DNA of 36,862 nt from a virus: positions 1 to 36,862 of the IMG/VR virus record IMGVR_UViG_3300020438_002904; one strand, given 5' to 3'. The notes under the pieces were generated by a model. It was not told the origin of the DNA and did not search any database. It worked only from the letters and a program-made list of their open reading frames with translations. Each line of letters begins with the position of its first letter. Position 1 is the stretch's first letter. A program made the position numbers and the translations under genes. Below are positions 14,869 to 24,184 of the stretch, piece by piece.

Positions 14869-16091
14869 AACCAGCCCTCATATTCAGGAATAACATCAAC
14901 AATATTTTGTTTTCTAATTGGATCATATAGTTTAACTCTTTTTTTGAATTCTTCCCAATCACTGCCGTGACCAATAGGATCAACAGTTTTAATATGATTG
15001 TAAATACCTTCCCAAGTTTTTTCTTCAATGATATCTTTCCAATGCGGTTGCCATTCATTGTTTATTTTGTTTAACAGTTGTTTCTTTAGTTCTTCAGGCA
15101 TATTGGTTACACATGAGCCGCCGTCATAAACATAATTTGGCCAAATTTTGACTACGCCTTTGAATTCCCGTTCATAATATTCAAAACTACGCATTAGATC
15201 CCATACGCTGTAGTTGCTGATACTATAGCTGATCTTAGGTCTAAACCCATGATCCCAAACAAAACGTTTTAAATTTTTTTTAAATACGTCCCACTTGCCT
15301 GGATATCTTGCATATTCAAAAGTAGGGCCAATTCCATCAGCACTGAACAGCATATGCACAATTTTAAAATGAGGCCAGATGTTGTCTATTGCATTTTTTG
15401 GATAAACACTACCATTTGTAGCATAGTTCAAAGTTATGTTTTGTGCATATCCTTTTTTGATAATTTTTTCTAAAAATTGAAATTGCTGTTTAATTAAAAA
15501 AGGCTCTCCTCCATATAAATCAATTTGGTCGATATGTGGTAAAAACATTTCTAGTGTTTCCCAATATTCTTGACTTTCATACCATTTCATATTGTGATTT
15601 TGTTTACTATTAAAATAGTTATCAAATCCTGCTTGCCGTAGATCGTCTACCCAACGACTGCTACTCCAGGCATTGCAAATTCTACAAGCTAAATTACATA
15701 GATTGCCCAACTTTAAATCTAAATATTTGTGTGTAAATTTATTTTCAGTTATCATTATTCCTCGATCGGCATAACCTAGATTTTCTCTCATGCGTCTTGT
15801 TACACCACCATCAGCTTCTTCAATATAACATTCTTCACAGCCTCTAACAGGTTTATCTTCTAGTGCCTGTTGACGCATTTCAACTGCATCTTTACTGTTT
15901 ACAATGTCTTGAATATTGTGCGTTGCCGCATTGAAAGGCACACCTTTTTCATCCTTATAAACAGTCCTGCTTACACAACAAGGTGCAACATGTCCAAATG
16001 TTTTAATTTCATAATGAAGGAACGGTAAAGCACAAAAATACTTGGTTTCGAGCTTTTGTCCATCTTTACTTCTAGAGTAATCTGTTTCCAT
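14865..16091 (-). CDS. Radical SAM protein with N-terminal twitch-like region
   Basis: 408 residues. N-terminal cysteines: FCALPFLHYE (C20), APCC (C38-C39), RGCEECY (C85, C88), the layout of the twitch-domain rSAM family in which an auxiliary Fe-S cluster region precedes the core. The core has LKLGNLCNLACRICNAWSSS (C132, C136, C139), YGGEPFLI, YATNGSVYP and FSADGIGPTFEYARYPGKW, the last shared with the gene at 26667. Unlike the other rSAM genes it sits next to the sulfotransferase and sugar block and is separated from the main array by two unknown genes. The 45-base gap upstream (16092-16136) holds no clear promoter; GTTAAATA at 16131-16124 is a weak late-promoter-like match, and AAGG lies far (about 16 bases) from the ATG. 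Confidence 0.93.
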   Translation of the reverse strand: METDYSRSKDGQKLETKYFCALPFLHYEIKTFGHVAPCCVSRTVYKDEKGVPFNAATHNIQDIVNSKDAVEMRQQALEDKPVRGCEECYIEEADGGVTRRMRENLGYADRGIMITENKFTHKYLDLKLGNLCNLACRICNAWSSSRWVDDLRQAGFDNYFNSKQNHNMKWYESQEYWETLEMFLPHIDQIDLYGGEPFLIKQQFQFLEKIIKKGYAQNITLNYATNGSVYPKNAIDNIWPHFKIVHMLFSADGIGPTFEYARYPGKWDVFKKNLKRFVWDHGFRPKISYSISNYSVWDLMRSFEYYEREFKGVVKIWPNYVYDGGSCVTNMPEELKKQLLNKINNEWQPHWKDIIEEKTWEGIYNHIKTVDPIGHGSDWEEFKKRVKLYDPIRKQNIVDVIPEYEGWL

Positions 16092-16136
16092 ATCGATCGA
16101 GTTTTTACCTTAATTTCTCGTTGTATTTAACAATTT

Positions 16137-17156
16137 TTATAATTGGGCTTTGCGTTCATTGTACCAATCTAGCCAACTATAATCCCAACTCTTGTTAGCT
16201 AATTTATTGTTGTTTTCATCTAATAGACTAATACTATAAATGTCGTCGTATTTCCACAGTTCCATCATAACCAGCATATTGTCTTGTGCAAGTCCACTTT
16301 CTTCTTTATTGATATCACCAAATATGCACCAACCCAAGCTAAGTGTTTTATCATTTACATCAATTTGTTTTTCCATACACCATGTACGAAACGAATCCCA
16401 ATCTTCACTTTCTTTTCCGCTATTCAAATTGATATCAAACTCGCCGCTCAAATAGCGTATGCCACTTATATTACTGTTATAGATATCTTCATCATCGTCG
16501 TGCCATGCTTCTCTGTGTGTTTTACCTGTTTGTGCATAGTGCATTCTTATTTGGCCAAATTCTTGATCCTTCATTTCAAAATGATCATAGTCTCCATTTT
16601 CCAATACCATGTCATGTCGTATAATAGGCTTCATACAAATAACAATACTACTTGAACTCCTGCCTAATTTATATGCGTTTATTCCTCTGAGTTGACTTTC
16701 TATTTCATGGCACAACCAATTAAAGTTGTTAATACTAAACTGATGAGGTAGATCAAATTTCTCGTAAATTGGATTTTTGTTCCATATTTGTCCAATTAGT
16801 ATTTCAAAATGATGATGTATTTTGTTTAATTTGTCTTGATTAACTGTATCTGGATCAAAGTGCAAATTAATAATATCGTAATCAATTGCATGTTTTATAC
16901 AGTAGTTGTTTACTTTGTCAATGTGAAAATTAAGCTCTTTACACATAAAAGGTATACTACGTTCGTTATTTGTTTTTGGATATACCCACCCATGTAACAT
17001 AAATTGTTTTTCTATTCTTGCTTCAGTTTCCAAGTAATCAGTCTGTAGTGCTTGGGCCCATTTTTGTGCTAGTGCATGTTCTCTAATATCCCATACAACA
17101 TCTTTTGAGTCAGTGTCCTCGGTGTTCCTGAGTGTTATTACTAACTTTTTGTACAT
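16137..17156 (-). CDS. Unknown protein, paralog of the adjacent upstream gene
   Basis: 339 residues, not recognised. It is distantly homologous to 17156-17986. Both begin with a short beta-strand start (YKKLVITLR / TQFLIKFYW), share a helical middle with an FEILIGQ / YEILIDQ segment, then DHFEMKDQEFGQIRMHYAQT against EHMDLFTPGYTQRCLYLGYS followed by a GKT triplet, and finally FRTWC / YDEWC and a GWCIFGD / GQIEIGK strand. Strongly acidic, rich in Trp, His and Asn, without signal peptide, membrane segment or cysteine cluster. It ends at the 45-base gap before the rSAM gene at 16091. A substrate, scaffold or binding protein for the rSAM enzymes is possible but only from position. Confidence 0.8.
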   Translation of the reverse strand: MYKKLVITLRNTEDTDSKDVVWDIREHALAQKWAQALQTDYLETEARIEKQFMLHGWVYPKTNNERSIPFMCKELNFHIDKVNNYCIKHAIDYDIINLHFDPDTVNQDKLNKIHHHFEILIGQIWNKNPIYEKFDLPHQFSINNFNWLCHEIESQLRGINAYKLGRSSSSIVICMKPIIRHDMVLENGDYDHFEMKDQEFGQIRMHYAQTGKTHREAWHDDDEDIYNSNISGIRYLSGEFDINLNSGKESEDWDSFRTWCMEKQIDVNDKTLSLGWCIFGDINKEESGLAQDNMLVMMELWKYDDIYSISLLDENNNKLANKSWDYSWLDWYNERKAQL

Positions 17157-17986
17157 TATTCTCTGAGCTCCACTTCTACTTTATCAAAAGGTTTTAGCTG
17201 ATATGCATGTGAATCTGCTAGTTTACCTATTTCAATCTGACCCCATTGCCTTGGATCTTCATGGTCAACTCCTTGTGCGTTTTGAATACACCATTCATCG
17301 TACTTGTCCCAATCCCATATTGCATTGAAGTATGGCAACATTATTTCATTGGTAATGCTTTGTTTTGGATTACTTTGTTTACGCTGTGCCGCTTGCTTAT
17401 CATCAGCTTCGTACATGTGCCATAGTGTTTTGCCTATTTCACTGTAGCCTAAATACAAACAACGCTGAGTGTATCCTGGTGTAAACAAGTCCATGTGTTC
17501 TTCTCTGAGTGGTATTTTCTTAAATGGATCCATTCTAAAACTTAACCAGCTACCTTCATATCCAACTCTATCATTTTCTAAGTTGTGTATGTTGTCATTG
17601 AATTTACTGATTAATGGACCTAGCCATCTATTTTCCTCATTACTGACCTGATCAATAAGTATTTCGTACTCTTCAACATAGTTGTGCAAATAATTAAGTG
17701 TATCTTGATTCCATCCATCAAGTATAATTTCTGGATTTATTTTTCCTATTGTATCATTATATATTTTTGTTTCTAATAACTGTTTAGCTTGTCTATACAG
17801 TTCGCAATACTTGTTAACAGTTTCGCTTTTGGTAAACACCATACTAGTATTGTATACTGGAACATCACTACCATGCTTTACAGTTTTAACAAAGTCTTCA
17901 ACTGCTGGATTATTGTCGTATAAATTGTACAACAACTGGCTTTTTTGATCCCCTTTCCAATAAAATTTAATTAAGAATTGTGTCAT
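17156..17986 (-). CDS. Unknown protein, paralog of the adjacent downstream gene
   Basis: 276 residues, not recognised; see 16137-17156 for shared segments. In this copy LREEHMDLFTPGYTQRCLYL (about 178-197) and SEIGKTLWHMYEADD form the best conserved block, followed by YDEWCIQNAQGVDHEDPRQW. The ATG at 17986 overlaps the end of the rSAM gene upstream by 20 bases, and its TAA overlaps the next ATG (TAATG), so the pair is translated together. No catalytic motif is evident. Being a tandem pair embedded between rSAM genes makes them candidates for a dedicated partner or acceptor. Confidence 0.8.
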   Translation of the reverse strand: MTQFLIKFYWKGDQKSQLLYNLYDNNPAVEDFVKTVKHGSDVPVYNTSMVFTKSETVNKYCELYRQAKQLLETKIYNDTIGKINPEIILDGWNQDTLNYLHNYVEEYEILIDQVSNEENRWLGPLISKFNDNIHNLENDRVGYEGSWLSFRMDPFKKIPLREEHMDLFTPGYTQRCLYLGYSEIGKTLWHMYEADDKQAAQRKQSNPKQSITNEIMLPYFNAIWDWDKYDEWCIQNAQGVDHEDPRQWGQIEIGKLADSHAYQLKPFDKVEVELRE

Positions 17987-19133
17987 GACCTGGCCCCGCT
18001 TTTGTATGAATCAATCTATCTATAGGACTATTGTCTCCACAAATTTTAGCACAGTACATACACTTGCCTTCTTCGTATGATTGATAACTCCAAGACTTTA
18101 ATACTGTTAAGTCTAGATAATTCATTATATCACTAAATCTATTTTTTGTCAAGTCCAAGTACTGCATATCCCACATATTTTCAAGTTGTCTTTTTGCATC
18201 ATCTTGTCTTCCGCTTGTCCATAATTCTCCAATGTAACAGCAAGGCATAACAGTACCATCACATTGTATCATTATTTCACTACCATTTCCTTTTAGACTT
18301 TTGCAATCTATATTATGATACTGATATTGTTTGTATGCTTCAGGAGCATATAAATCTTCCCATTTTTCTGGAGGTTTACCCACACTTGGTGAAGGATCTT
18401 GTAAGTTTCTTTCCATGCTTATTGGTGCATTCACATACTGTAAATCTGTTGCGGCTTCAATATAATATTCTAAATCACCTATATTATCATACACACCTCT
18501 TTTTTGTATTTTGTTATCCCATACCAACCCATCAGGATTTTTAATTCTAACACTTTTAAATCCTATCTCTTTGGCTAATTTCTTGACATCTTCAATTTGA
18601 TGTTCGTTGTGTTTGAATACAAGCATATCCCAATAAGCTGTACCACCTGCTTCTATGAATGCTTGTGCATTACGCATTAACTTATCCCAATTTACATTTC
18701 TCCTATACAAATGATTTGTATCTTCTAGTCCGTCGATACTAAACCACATAAACCATTTAGGATTCTTTTTTAGTATCTTACCTGCTTCTCTCCAAAGATT
18801 TTCACTTCGTAATCCACCATTGCTGTGAGTTACTAATTGTTTGTTGTATGGTAATACACTAGCACAATAATCTAATATCTCAACAATATCTTTTGCGGCA
18901 AAAGGATCTCCTTGATTTCCACACAACATCATTCTATCTACATTTTTTGACATCAGATCAACAGGAAACCAATTTTTAAACTGTTCAATTGTAATGCTCG
19001 TTGGCACAAGACCTGGTCTTGTTATTTTACTACCTGCCCAATAGCGAGGGCATATAGGACAAGCGGCATTACATACATTGCTTAGTTCTACATGAAACTG
19101 ATATTGATTGTATTTAGGTTGTGTCCAGCTCAA
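17967..19133 (-). CDS. Radical SAM protein with C-terminal SPASM-like region (CGxxxDP subtype)
   Basis: 388 residues, read from a TTG at 19133 (the TTGA overlaps the upstream stop; GGAG lies about 9 bases ahead; the next Met is past the active-site triad). Triad CNAACPIC (C21, C25, C28). Signatures MLCGNQGDP, SIDGLEDTNHLYRRN and MLVFKHNEHQIED tie it to the genes at 3108 and 5190, about 11-14 kb away. C-terminal region: CKSLKG, GTVMPCCYIGE, and CMYCAKICGDNS as likely auxiliary-cluster ligands. It is the last rSAM of the main array and is followed by the unknown paralog pair. Confidence 0.93.
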   Translation of the reverse strand: MSWTQPKYNQYQFHVELSNVCNAACPICPRYWAGSKITRPGLVPTSITIEQFKNWFPVDLMSKNVDRMMLCGNQGDPFAAKDIVEILDYCASVLPYNKQLVTHSNGGLRSENLWREAGKILKKNPKWFMWFSIDGLEDTNHLYRRNVNWDKLMRNAQAFIEAGGTAYWDMLVFKHNEHQIEDVKKLAKEIGFKSVRIKNPDGLVWDNKIQKRGVYDNIGDLEYYIEAATDLQYVNAPISMERNLQDPSPSVGKPPEKWEDLYAPEAYKQYQYHNIDCKSLKGNGSEIMIQCDGTVMPCCYIGELWTSGRQDDAKRQLENMWDMQYLDLTKNRFSDIMNYLDLTVLKSWSYQSYEEGKCMYCAKICGDNSPIDRLIHTKAGPGHDTILN

Positions 19134-20347
19134 AACAAAAACTCCAACTTAGGAAACACAGTAGGACAATCTTCTCGTCTTGTGTTGTCTAATGCTTTTG
19201 TAAAATGTACAAATGTTTCTCTAGCTGAATCGTAATTCAACTCATTGTGATATCTACCCATCAAATCTGTGTGCATGTGTTCTGGTAGTTTAACTGTTAA
19301 ACTATCTAATTTTTGTTTACGCATTTTGTCTGGTATAATGTAAGCTGTTTGATAGTCTGGACTATGCACATGGTTATAATAATGATACAAGTCTATATCG
19401 TTGTCTTGTAGCCATTGCCAAAGTTCTTCTACATATAAAAAGTTGTACACATTTACAGTTTGACAAATCAATAGTTTTATGTTAGGGTAACGTTCTTGAA
19501 ATAAACGAATGTTTTTTATACTCAATTCCCAATTGGCAGGGTTGCGTATGTATGCGTTTCTTTGGTCAATATCATCTAAACTTAGATTAAATCTTACTCC
19601 GTTAAATTTACTGAGTATTTCTAATCCAGGTTTAATTTTATCCAAGTCATAGTTGAGATTAGTATGGTATCCTATGTTTATATCAGTCTTTCCTCGATCT
19701 AATAATCCTTGCAAAAACTTAAAATGTCTTGGGACTAAAAAAGGTTCACCACCACTTATATGTAACTCTCGTAAATCACCGGTGTGTTCTAATATGTCTT
19801 GATAAAAATCATCGCTGTCTACCCAATCAAAACTGTAGCGATCTTCAGCTCGAATATTATCATACGCACTTGCCAATGGTAGCTTGTCTTTGAGCATATC
19901 ATATTCTTTTATCCATTTTGTACTGCTCTCAGCATTGCAACTTCTACAGCGTAGGTTGCAATGATTACCTAGCCTAAGTTCTATGCTACGCAAGTTAGGT
20001 TTAATTGTACCGTCTGCTTCGGTAACTGCTTGCCAGTCATCTTTCCAAATACTATCTCGGATACGTTTGCTTCTACCTCCACTGTCTTCAATTTTTTTAC
20101 AGCCCATACAAGCATCTGGAACTTTACCTTGTAACATTTCTTTGCGTATGCGTTTATAGTTGTCGCTGTTTATGATTTGTTCTATGCTATAATTTTTTAC
20201 ACCAAGTATATTCTTTTTACCTCGTTCATCGATGTTATACCCATGCCCTATTGCTTTCTTATGTTCTGCTTCACAGCATACACTAGTACTGCCATGTGGG
20301 AACATACTAAAATGTACCCAAGGTAAATCACACAGGAATTGCATCAT
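19130..20347 (-). CDS. Radical SAM protein with N-terminal twitch-like region
   Basis: 405 residues. N-terminal LCDLPWVHFS (C6), VCC (C24-C25) and CMGC (C80, C83) form the twitch-like cysteine set. The core triad is CNLRCRSC (C130, C134, C137) after SIELRLGNH; SGGEPFLVPRHF and FNLSLDDIDQRNAYIRNP follow. The FxxSLDDID...YIRxP run resembles NASIDDIETRAEYIRKG in the next upstream gene. It overlaps that gene by 20 bases and the TTG-started gene downstream by 4. No other domain. Substrate unknown. Confidence 0.93.
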   Translation of the reverse strand: MMQFLCDLPWVHFSMFPHGSTSVCCEAEHKKAIGHGYNIDERGKKNILGVKNYSIEQIINSDNYKRIRKEMLQGKVPDACMGCKKIEDSGGRSKRIRDSIWKDDWQAVTEADGTIKPNLRSIELRLGNHCNLRCRSCNAESSTKWIKEYDMLKDKLPLASAYDNIRAEDRYSFDWVDSDDFYQDILEHTGDLRELHISGGEPFLVPRHFKFLQGLLDRGKTDINIGYHTNLNYDLDKIKPGLEILSKFNGVRFNLSLDDIDQRNAYIRNPANWELSIKNIRLFQERYPNIKLLICQTVNVYNFLYVEELWQWLQDNDIDLYHYYNHVHSPDYQTAYIIPDKMRKQKLDSLTVKLPEHMHTDLMGRYHNELNYDSARETFVHFTKALDNTRREDCPTVFPKLEFLF

Positions 20348-21566
20348 ACCATTCCTTTAAATGTGGGAAAACAGTTGTAAATTTTTCCTGTCTCATATCA
20401 TCTAACGCATTTTGTTTTATTTTGAACTGTTTGCGTAAATTTTGTACGTCATCAAAATTTTGCATGTTATTCATATATTCAACTATTGTTTGAAATTTAG
20501 TCTTTAAATCATTTTGTATGTTTTCTGGTTGTGTAGTTACATAGTTTGCTAGCTTTTGTTCTACTTGTTGTTTAAGTTCATCGCTTAATATTTTAACTGT
20601 AAAACTTCTTGGATACTGCAAGAGATTGTGCAGTTGAACTCTAAACATTGGTAAACCAATTTCATGTAATCTTTGAAACAGTTCAGGTAGAGTCATCACA
20701 TTCATAGCTTGTGTAGTGCAGTCTACATTTAATCTAACGTTTGTATCTAGCAATCTTTTGATATTATCTTCAATGTCTTGCCATTTGGTTCCTTTGCGTA
20801 TGTATTCTGCTCTTGTTTCTATATCATCTATACTTGCATTTACTTGTACTAGATCAAAACGTTTCCACATGTCAACTAAATCAAAGTCTCTGAACTTTAA
20901 TTTTAGTAAATTGCTGTTGTATCTAATTTTCACATCAAAACGTTTATGATCAATAAGTTTTTTAAGTATGTAATAGTGTTCTTCCATTATAAGTGGTTCG
21001 CCACCTGCAAAGTAACAATACTCCACATCTTGAATTTTGCTATCAACCCATTCTTTAAGATTTATTTGTGATTTTTCTTGACTGTTTACAACTCTTTTTT
21101 CTACGCTAACTTTAGCTAGTCCTCTACGTTCTAGTTCAACTTCATCATCAAACCATAAACTACTAAACCCAGTTCCGCACATTCTACATTTCATATTACA
21201 CAAGTTACTGAATCTAAAATCCCAATACTTGAAAGTTACTTTGTTTATACTTCCGTCTGTATTAGTATTGTTGATTAGTTGAGGTATGTCTTTGCTAAAA
21301 TATTCATTATGATGTTGCCTCATGCTTATTACATTGTATTGTTCTCTTTCAAAACACCTTATACAACTATCGGGCTTTTCATTATTTAAAAGTTTGAGTC
21401 TTAGTTTTTTATACTTTTCATTGTTGATAATTTCATCAGGACTACCATCACTTAGATCGCCCATAGCACTTTCTTTATGACCAAGGCAACAATGATGCAC
21501 TTTTCCATCTGGATGAAAGTGTAGATGTAACCAGGGTAATACGCAGAATGTTTCACTTACTGTCAT
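20328..21566 (-). CDS. Radical SAM protein with N-terminal twitch-like region (tandem copy A)
   Basis: 412 residues. FCVLPWLHLH (C8), HHCC (C26-C27), SCIRC (C68, C71); core DFRFSNLCNMKCRMCG (C123, C127, C130); FAGGEPLIMEEHYYILKKLI; YNSNLLKLKF; NASIDDIETRAEYIRKGTKW. Almost every one of these runs recurs in the next upstream gene (21566-22843), so the two arose by tandem duplication; the partial gene at 1-800 belongs to the same subgroup. The start ATG overlaps the upstream stop (TGATG). The C-terminal 110 residues are helical with many Lys and Gln and carry no cysteines. Confidence 0.94.
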   Translation of the reverse strand: MTVSETFCVLPWLHLHFHPDGKVHHCCLGHKESAMGDLSDGSPDEIINNEKYKKLRLKLLNNEKPDSCIRCFEREQYNVISMRQHHNEYFSKDIPQLINNTNTDGSINKVTFKYWDFRFSNLCNMKCRMCGTGFSSLWFDDEVELERRGLAKVSVEKRVVNSQEKSQINLKEWVDSKIQDVEYCYFAGGEPLIMEEHYYILKKLIDHKRFDVKIRYNSNLLKLKFRDFDLVDMWKRFDLVQVNASIDDIETRAEYIRKGTKWQDIEDNIKRLLDTNVRLNVDCTTQAMNVMTLPELFQRLHEIGLPMFRVQLHNLLQYPRSFTVKILSDELKQQVEQKLANYVTTQPENIQNDLKTKFQTIVEYMNNMQNFDDVQNLRKQFKIKQNALDDMRQEKFTTVFPHLKEWYDAIPV

Positions 21567-22843
21567 CAGCTATTCCACTGCTTGTCGTACTGTTGCTTTG
21601 CCTCCTGGTAAAAATCTGTTAACTCTGGAAAAATTTCAACAAAACTTTCTTTTCTATGTTTGTCTAGCATATCTGTAACTTCACAAAACTTTGCTCTAGT
21701 AAAATTCAATTTTTCATCATCCATATCATTTTTCAAATAACTTGTAATACTATCGTATTTGTTTTTGAGATCTTGTTTTCCATTTACATCACCAATACTA
21801 GTGATGTGTTGGTCAAAAGATTCTTTTATTTCCTGTTTATCATTGTCTAATAATATATTTACATGATACCATTGGGGATTTGTCAACACATTATTCAAAT
21901 GTATTTTTGTTGGATCTAATCCTTTGCTAAACAACCAATCAACAAATTGAGTAGTTGCTTTTACATTGAACAAGTTAATAGTTGGTGAAATATTGAACAT
22001 GATGTCTTCTTGACTTATCCTATCAACATTCTTTTCAATAGTGCTCCATACTGTACCTTTGCGTATATATTCTCCTCTAGTATCCATAGCATCTAAACTT
22101 GCAATCACATTTACACTATCAAAATGTTTCCATAATTCTATGTTATCCCATTTTTTAAAGTTTAACTTTAGTAGGTTAGTATTGTATCTTAGTTTTACAT
22201 CAGTACGCTTTTTTTCGATTAACTTTTCTATAATGTAATAGTGTTCGTCCATTATAAGAGGTTCGCCGCCAGCAAAGTAAATTTCTTCAACATGTTCTAT
22301 GTGTTGGTCTAACAATTCATACAAGTTATCTACGCTGAGATCTTTAGTGTTTACAACACCACCAGGAGCTGACTCACTTGATTTACCATAGACAGCCAGT
22401 TCATCTGCATTCCATAAACTGCTTAAATGACCTCCACACATTCTACACTTCATGTTACAAAGATTACTGAATCTAAAGTCCCAATAGTATAGTTTCATAT
22501 CTTCTACATGCCCAGAACTATCTGTTTTTTCATCTACAGTTCCAACGTGTTCATTAAAAGTAAAGTTTGCATTTTGTCTAAAACTAGTGATGCCCATTTC
22601 TTCTTGTTCATAACATTTTTTACAGCTTTCAGGAAAATCACCATTTAATAACTCTTGCCTTAGATTACGCATGTATTCATTGTTAAAAACTTCTTTTAGT
22701 GTATTCTTTTTAAGATCGCCGATAACATTTCTATAATCAGTAATACAACATTGAAACACACTACCATTGGGCCAGGTATTCATATGAACCCAAGGTATAA
22801 TGCAAAAACTTTTGCTGGGATCTTTATTAGGCCCTTTCTGCAT
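21566..22843 (-). CDS. Radical SAM protein with N-terminal twitch-like region (tandem copy B)
   Basis: 425 residues. FCIIPWVHMN (C14), QCC (C32-C33), SCKKC (C74, C77); core DFRFSNLCNMKCRMCG (C129, C133, C136); FAGGEPLIMDEHYYIIEKLI; YNTNLLKLNF; IASLDAMDTRGEYIRKGTVW. It is the sister of 20328-21566, with divergence mostly in the region between the N-terminal cysteines and the core and in the C-terminal helical part. A strong Shine-Dalgarno, GGGAGGAAA, precedes the ATG by about 8 bases, so this gene may be translated independently. Confidence 0.94.
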   Translation of the reverse strand: MQKGPNKDPSKSFCIIPWVHMNTWPNGSVFQCCITDYRNVIGDLKKNTLKEVFNNEYMRNLRQELLNGDFPESCKKCYEQEEMGITSFRQNANFTFNEHVGTVDEKTDSSGHVEDMKLYYWDFRFSNLCNMKCRMCGGHLSSLWNADELAVYGKSSESAPGGVVNTKDLSVDNLYELLDQHIEHVEEIYFAGGEPLIMDEHYYIIEKLIEKKRTDVKLRYNTNLLKLNFKKWDNIELWKHFDSVNVIASLDAMDTRGEYIRKGTVWSTIEKNVDRISQEDIMFNISPTINLFNVKATTQFVDWLFSKGLDPTKIHLNNVLTNPQWYHVNILLDNDKQEIKESFDQHITSIGDVNGKQDLKNKYDSITSYLKNDMDDEKLNFTRAKFCEVTDMLDKHRKESFVEIFPELTDFYQEAKQQYDKQWNS

Positions 22844-24182
22844 TCATTTCCTCCCACCACTTTGTAAACCCATCATTGTCTATTGTTTCCACAATGTCAA
22901 TATCACGTCGCTGTGTATAGCTAGTAAAAAACTTTACAAAGTCTTCTCTTTTGTCTTCTGTTGAATCAGTATCTTCTAGTGCCTTATCAATTTTTTCTAA
23001 GTAACTAATTAAACGACTAATATGTGCTTTTTCACTATCCGTTAAGAAACCACCAAATGCATCTAACCACATTGTTAAATGTTCTATACGTTCTTCTTTG
23101 ATGTAATCTGGTAATAGAGTTACACTTTGAAAACTAGGAAAACGCAATATGTTCAATGTCATATGAAATAATGCTTTGTTACTAAATTCTCTTTTAAGAT
23201 CAATAATGTCGTCAAAGAAATCAGTAATACTAAACAATGTAAGGTTACTAATAGTCATCATAATACTAATATGTCTATATGCGCCTTCTTTTGCGAAACG
23301 TACTAGGTTGTTTTTCCATGTATCATATTTAAATCCGTGTCTAATAAGTTCAGCATGTTTACCTGATGTTTCACAACTGGTGTACAAATCAAATGTTTGG
23401 AATTTTTTGCTTGCACCTATTAGCTTGTCCATCATACTATCTTCTAGTATGAGATTACTGTTTATTGCAAAGTTAAATTTAGCACCTTCGCACTTGTCAA
23501 CTAACTTCCAAAAGTGAGGACTACGAGTTGGTTCACCTCCTGTGACTCTTAGTTCTTGTAGGTCATCTTTAAGACCATCATCAAACCATTTAAAAAACGC
23601 TTTGGTAAACAAATTACCGTCGTGTCCTTTAAGTCCAAAGCTGTGTGCATGATCTCCGGCGTTTTGGTATGCGCCGCCGCCAGCTGTTTTCATTCCTTCG
23701 TATATACCATTTTTCTTTATGTCGTTGGCCCAAGTTGTACTAAACTCTGCATTGCAATAACTACAACTTAGGTTACACAAGTTGTCAAAACTTATCTCAA
23801 GTGTTTTAGGATTTACATCTTCTTCCCACCCAATTTCTTTGATTGCTTCTATTTCTTCAGGTGTGTAGATGCTACTCTTAAAAACTCTATCACTCATAGC
23901 ATCTGGTTCAGCATCTTCTACAGCCCAACAATAAGTGCATTCTTCAGGACGCTTACCTTCAAGCATTTCTTTTCTACGTTGTTTTTTAAACTCTGTGTTG
24001 TGTAGTGCTTTATGATTTTTAAAAACTTCTCTTGGTGGTATGTAGTGTGCTTCTGGATGATGACAACTTGCAGTTCTGCCGTTGCTCAACCATATAGTAC
24101 TGTTATACCACTTGGCGGCACAAAATCCGCATCCTACTTTGTTAACCTGGTCTTTAACTTTTTGTAATTCTTTATGCTTCAT
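22827..24182 (-). CDS. Radical SAM protein with variant N-terminal cysteine region (tandem copy C)
   Basis: 451 residues from the ATG at 24182, which has AGGA six bases upstream and lies just beyond the upstream stop; an ATG at 24218 would add 12 residues, overlap 34 bases and has no ribosome site. N-terminal set: CGFCAAKW (C18, C21), SCHHP (C40, with His-His in place of the usual CC), CTYC (C82, C85). Core LEISFDNLCNLSCSYCNAEF (C136, C140, C143), TGGEPTRSPHFW, and a SCETSGKHAELIRHG run. Clearly paralogous to 24185-25612, with which it forms the second tandem pair of the array. The His-for-Cys change suggests a different auxiliary-cluster ligation. Confidence 0.92.
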   Translation of the reverse strand: MKHKELQKVKDQVNKVGCGFCAAKWYNSTIWLSNGRTASCHHPEAHYIPPREVFKNHKALHNTEFKKQRRKEMLEGKRPEECTYCWAVEDAEPDAMSDRVFKSSIYTPEEIEAIKEIGWEEDVNPKTLEISFDNLCNLSCSYCNAEFSTTWANDIKKNGIYEGMKTAGGGAYQNAGDHAHSFGLKGHDGNLFTKAFFKWFDDGLKDDLQELRVTGGEPTRSPHFWKLVDKCEGAKFNFAINSNLILEDSMMDKLIGASKKFQTFDLYTSCETSGKHAELIRHGFKYDTWKNNLVRFAKEGAYRHISIMMTISNLTLFSITDFFDDIIDLKREFSNKALFHMTLNILRFPSFQSVTLLPDYIKEERIEHLTMWLDAFGGFLTDSEKAHISRLISYLEKIDKALEDTDSTEDKREDFVKFFTSYTQRRDIDIVETIDNDGFTKWWEEMNAERA

Positions 24183-24184
24183 GA

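Noticed and set aside
14816-15058. Minus-strand frame of 80 codons
   Set aside because: Overlaps the rSAM and sulfotransferase genes in a third frame, with no motif; the two genes are joined by a normal ATGA.
16092-16136. Terminator or promoter in the 45-base gap
   Set aside because: Only short imperfect inverted repeats and a GTTAAATA element two bases off the late consensus; too weak to list as a feature.
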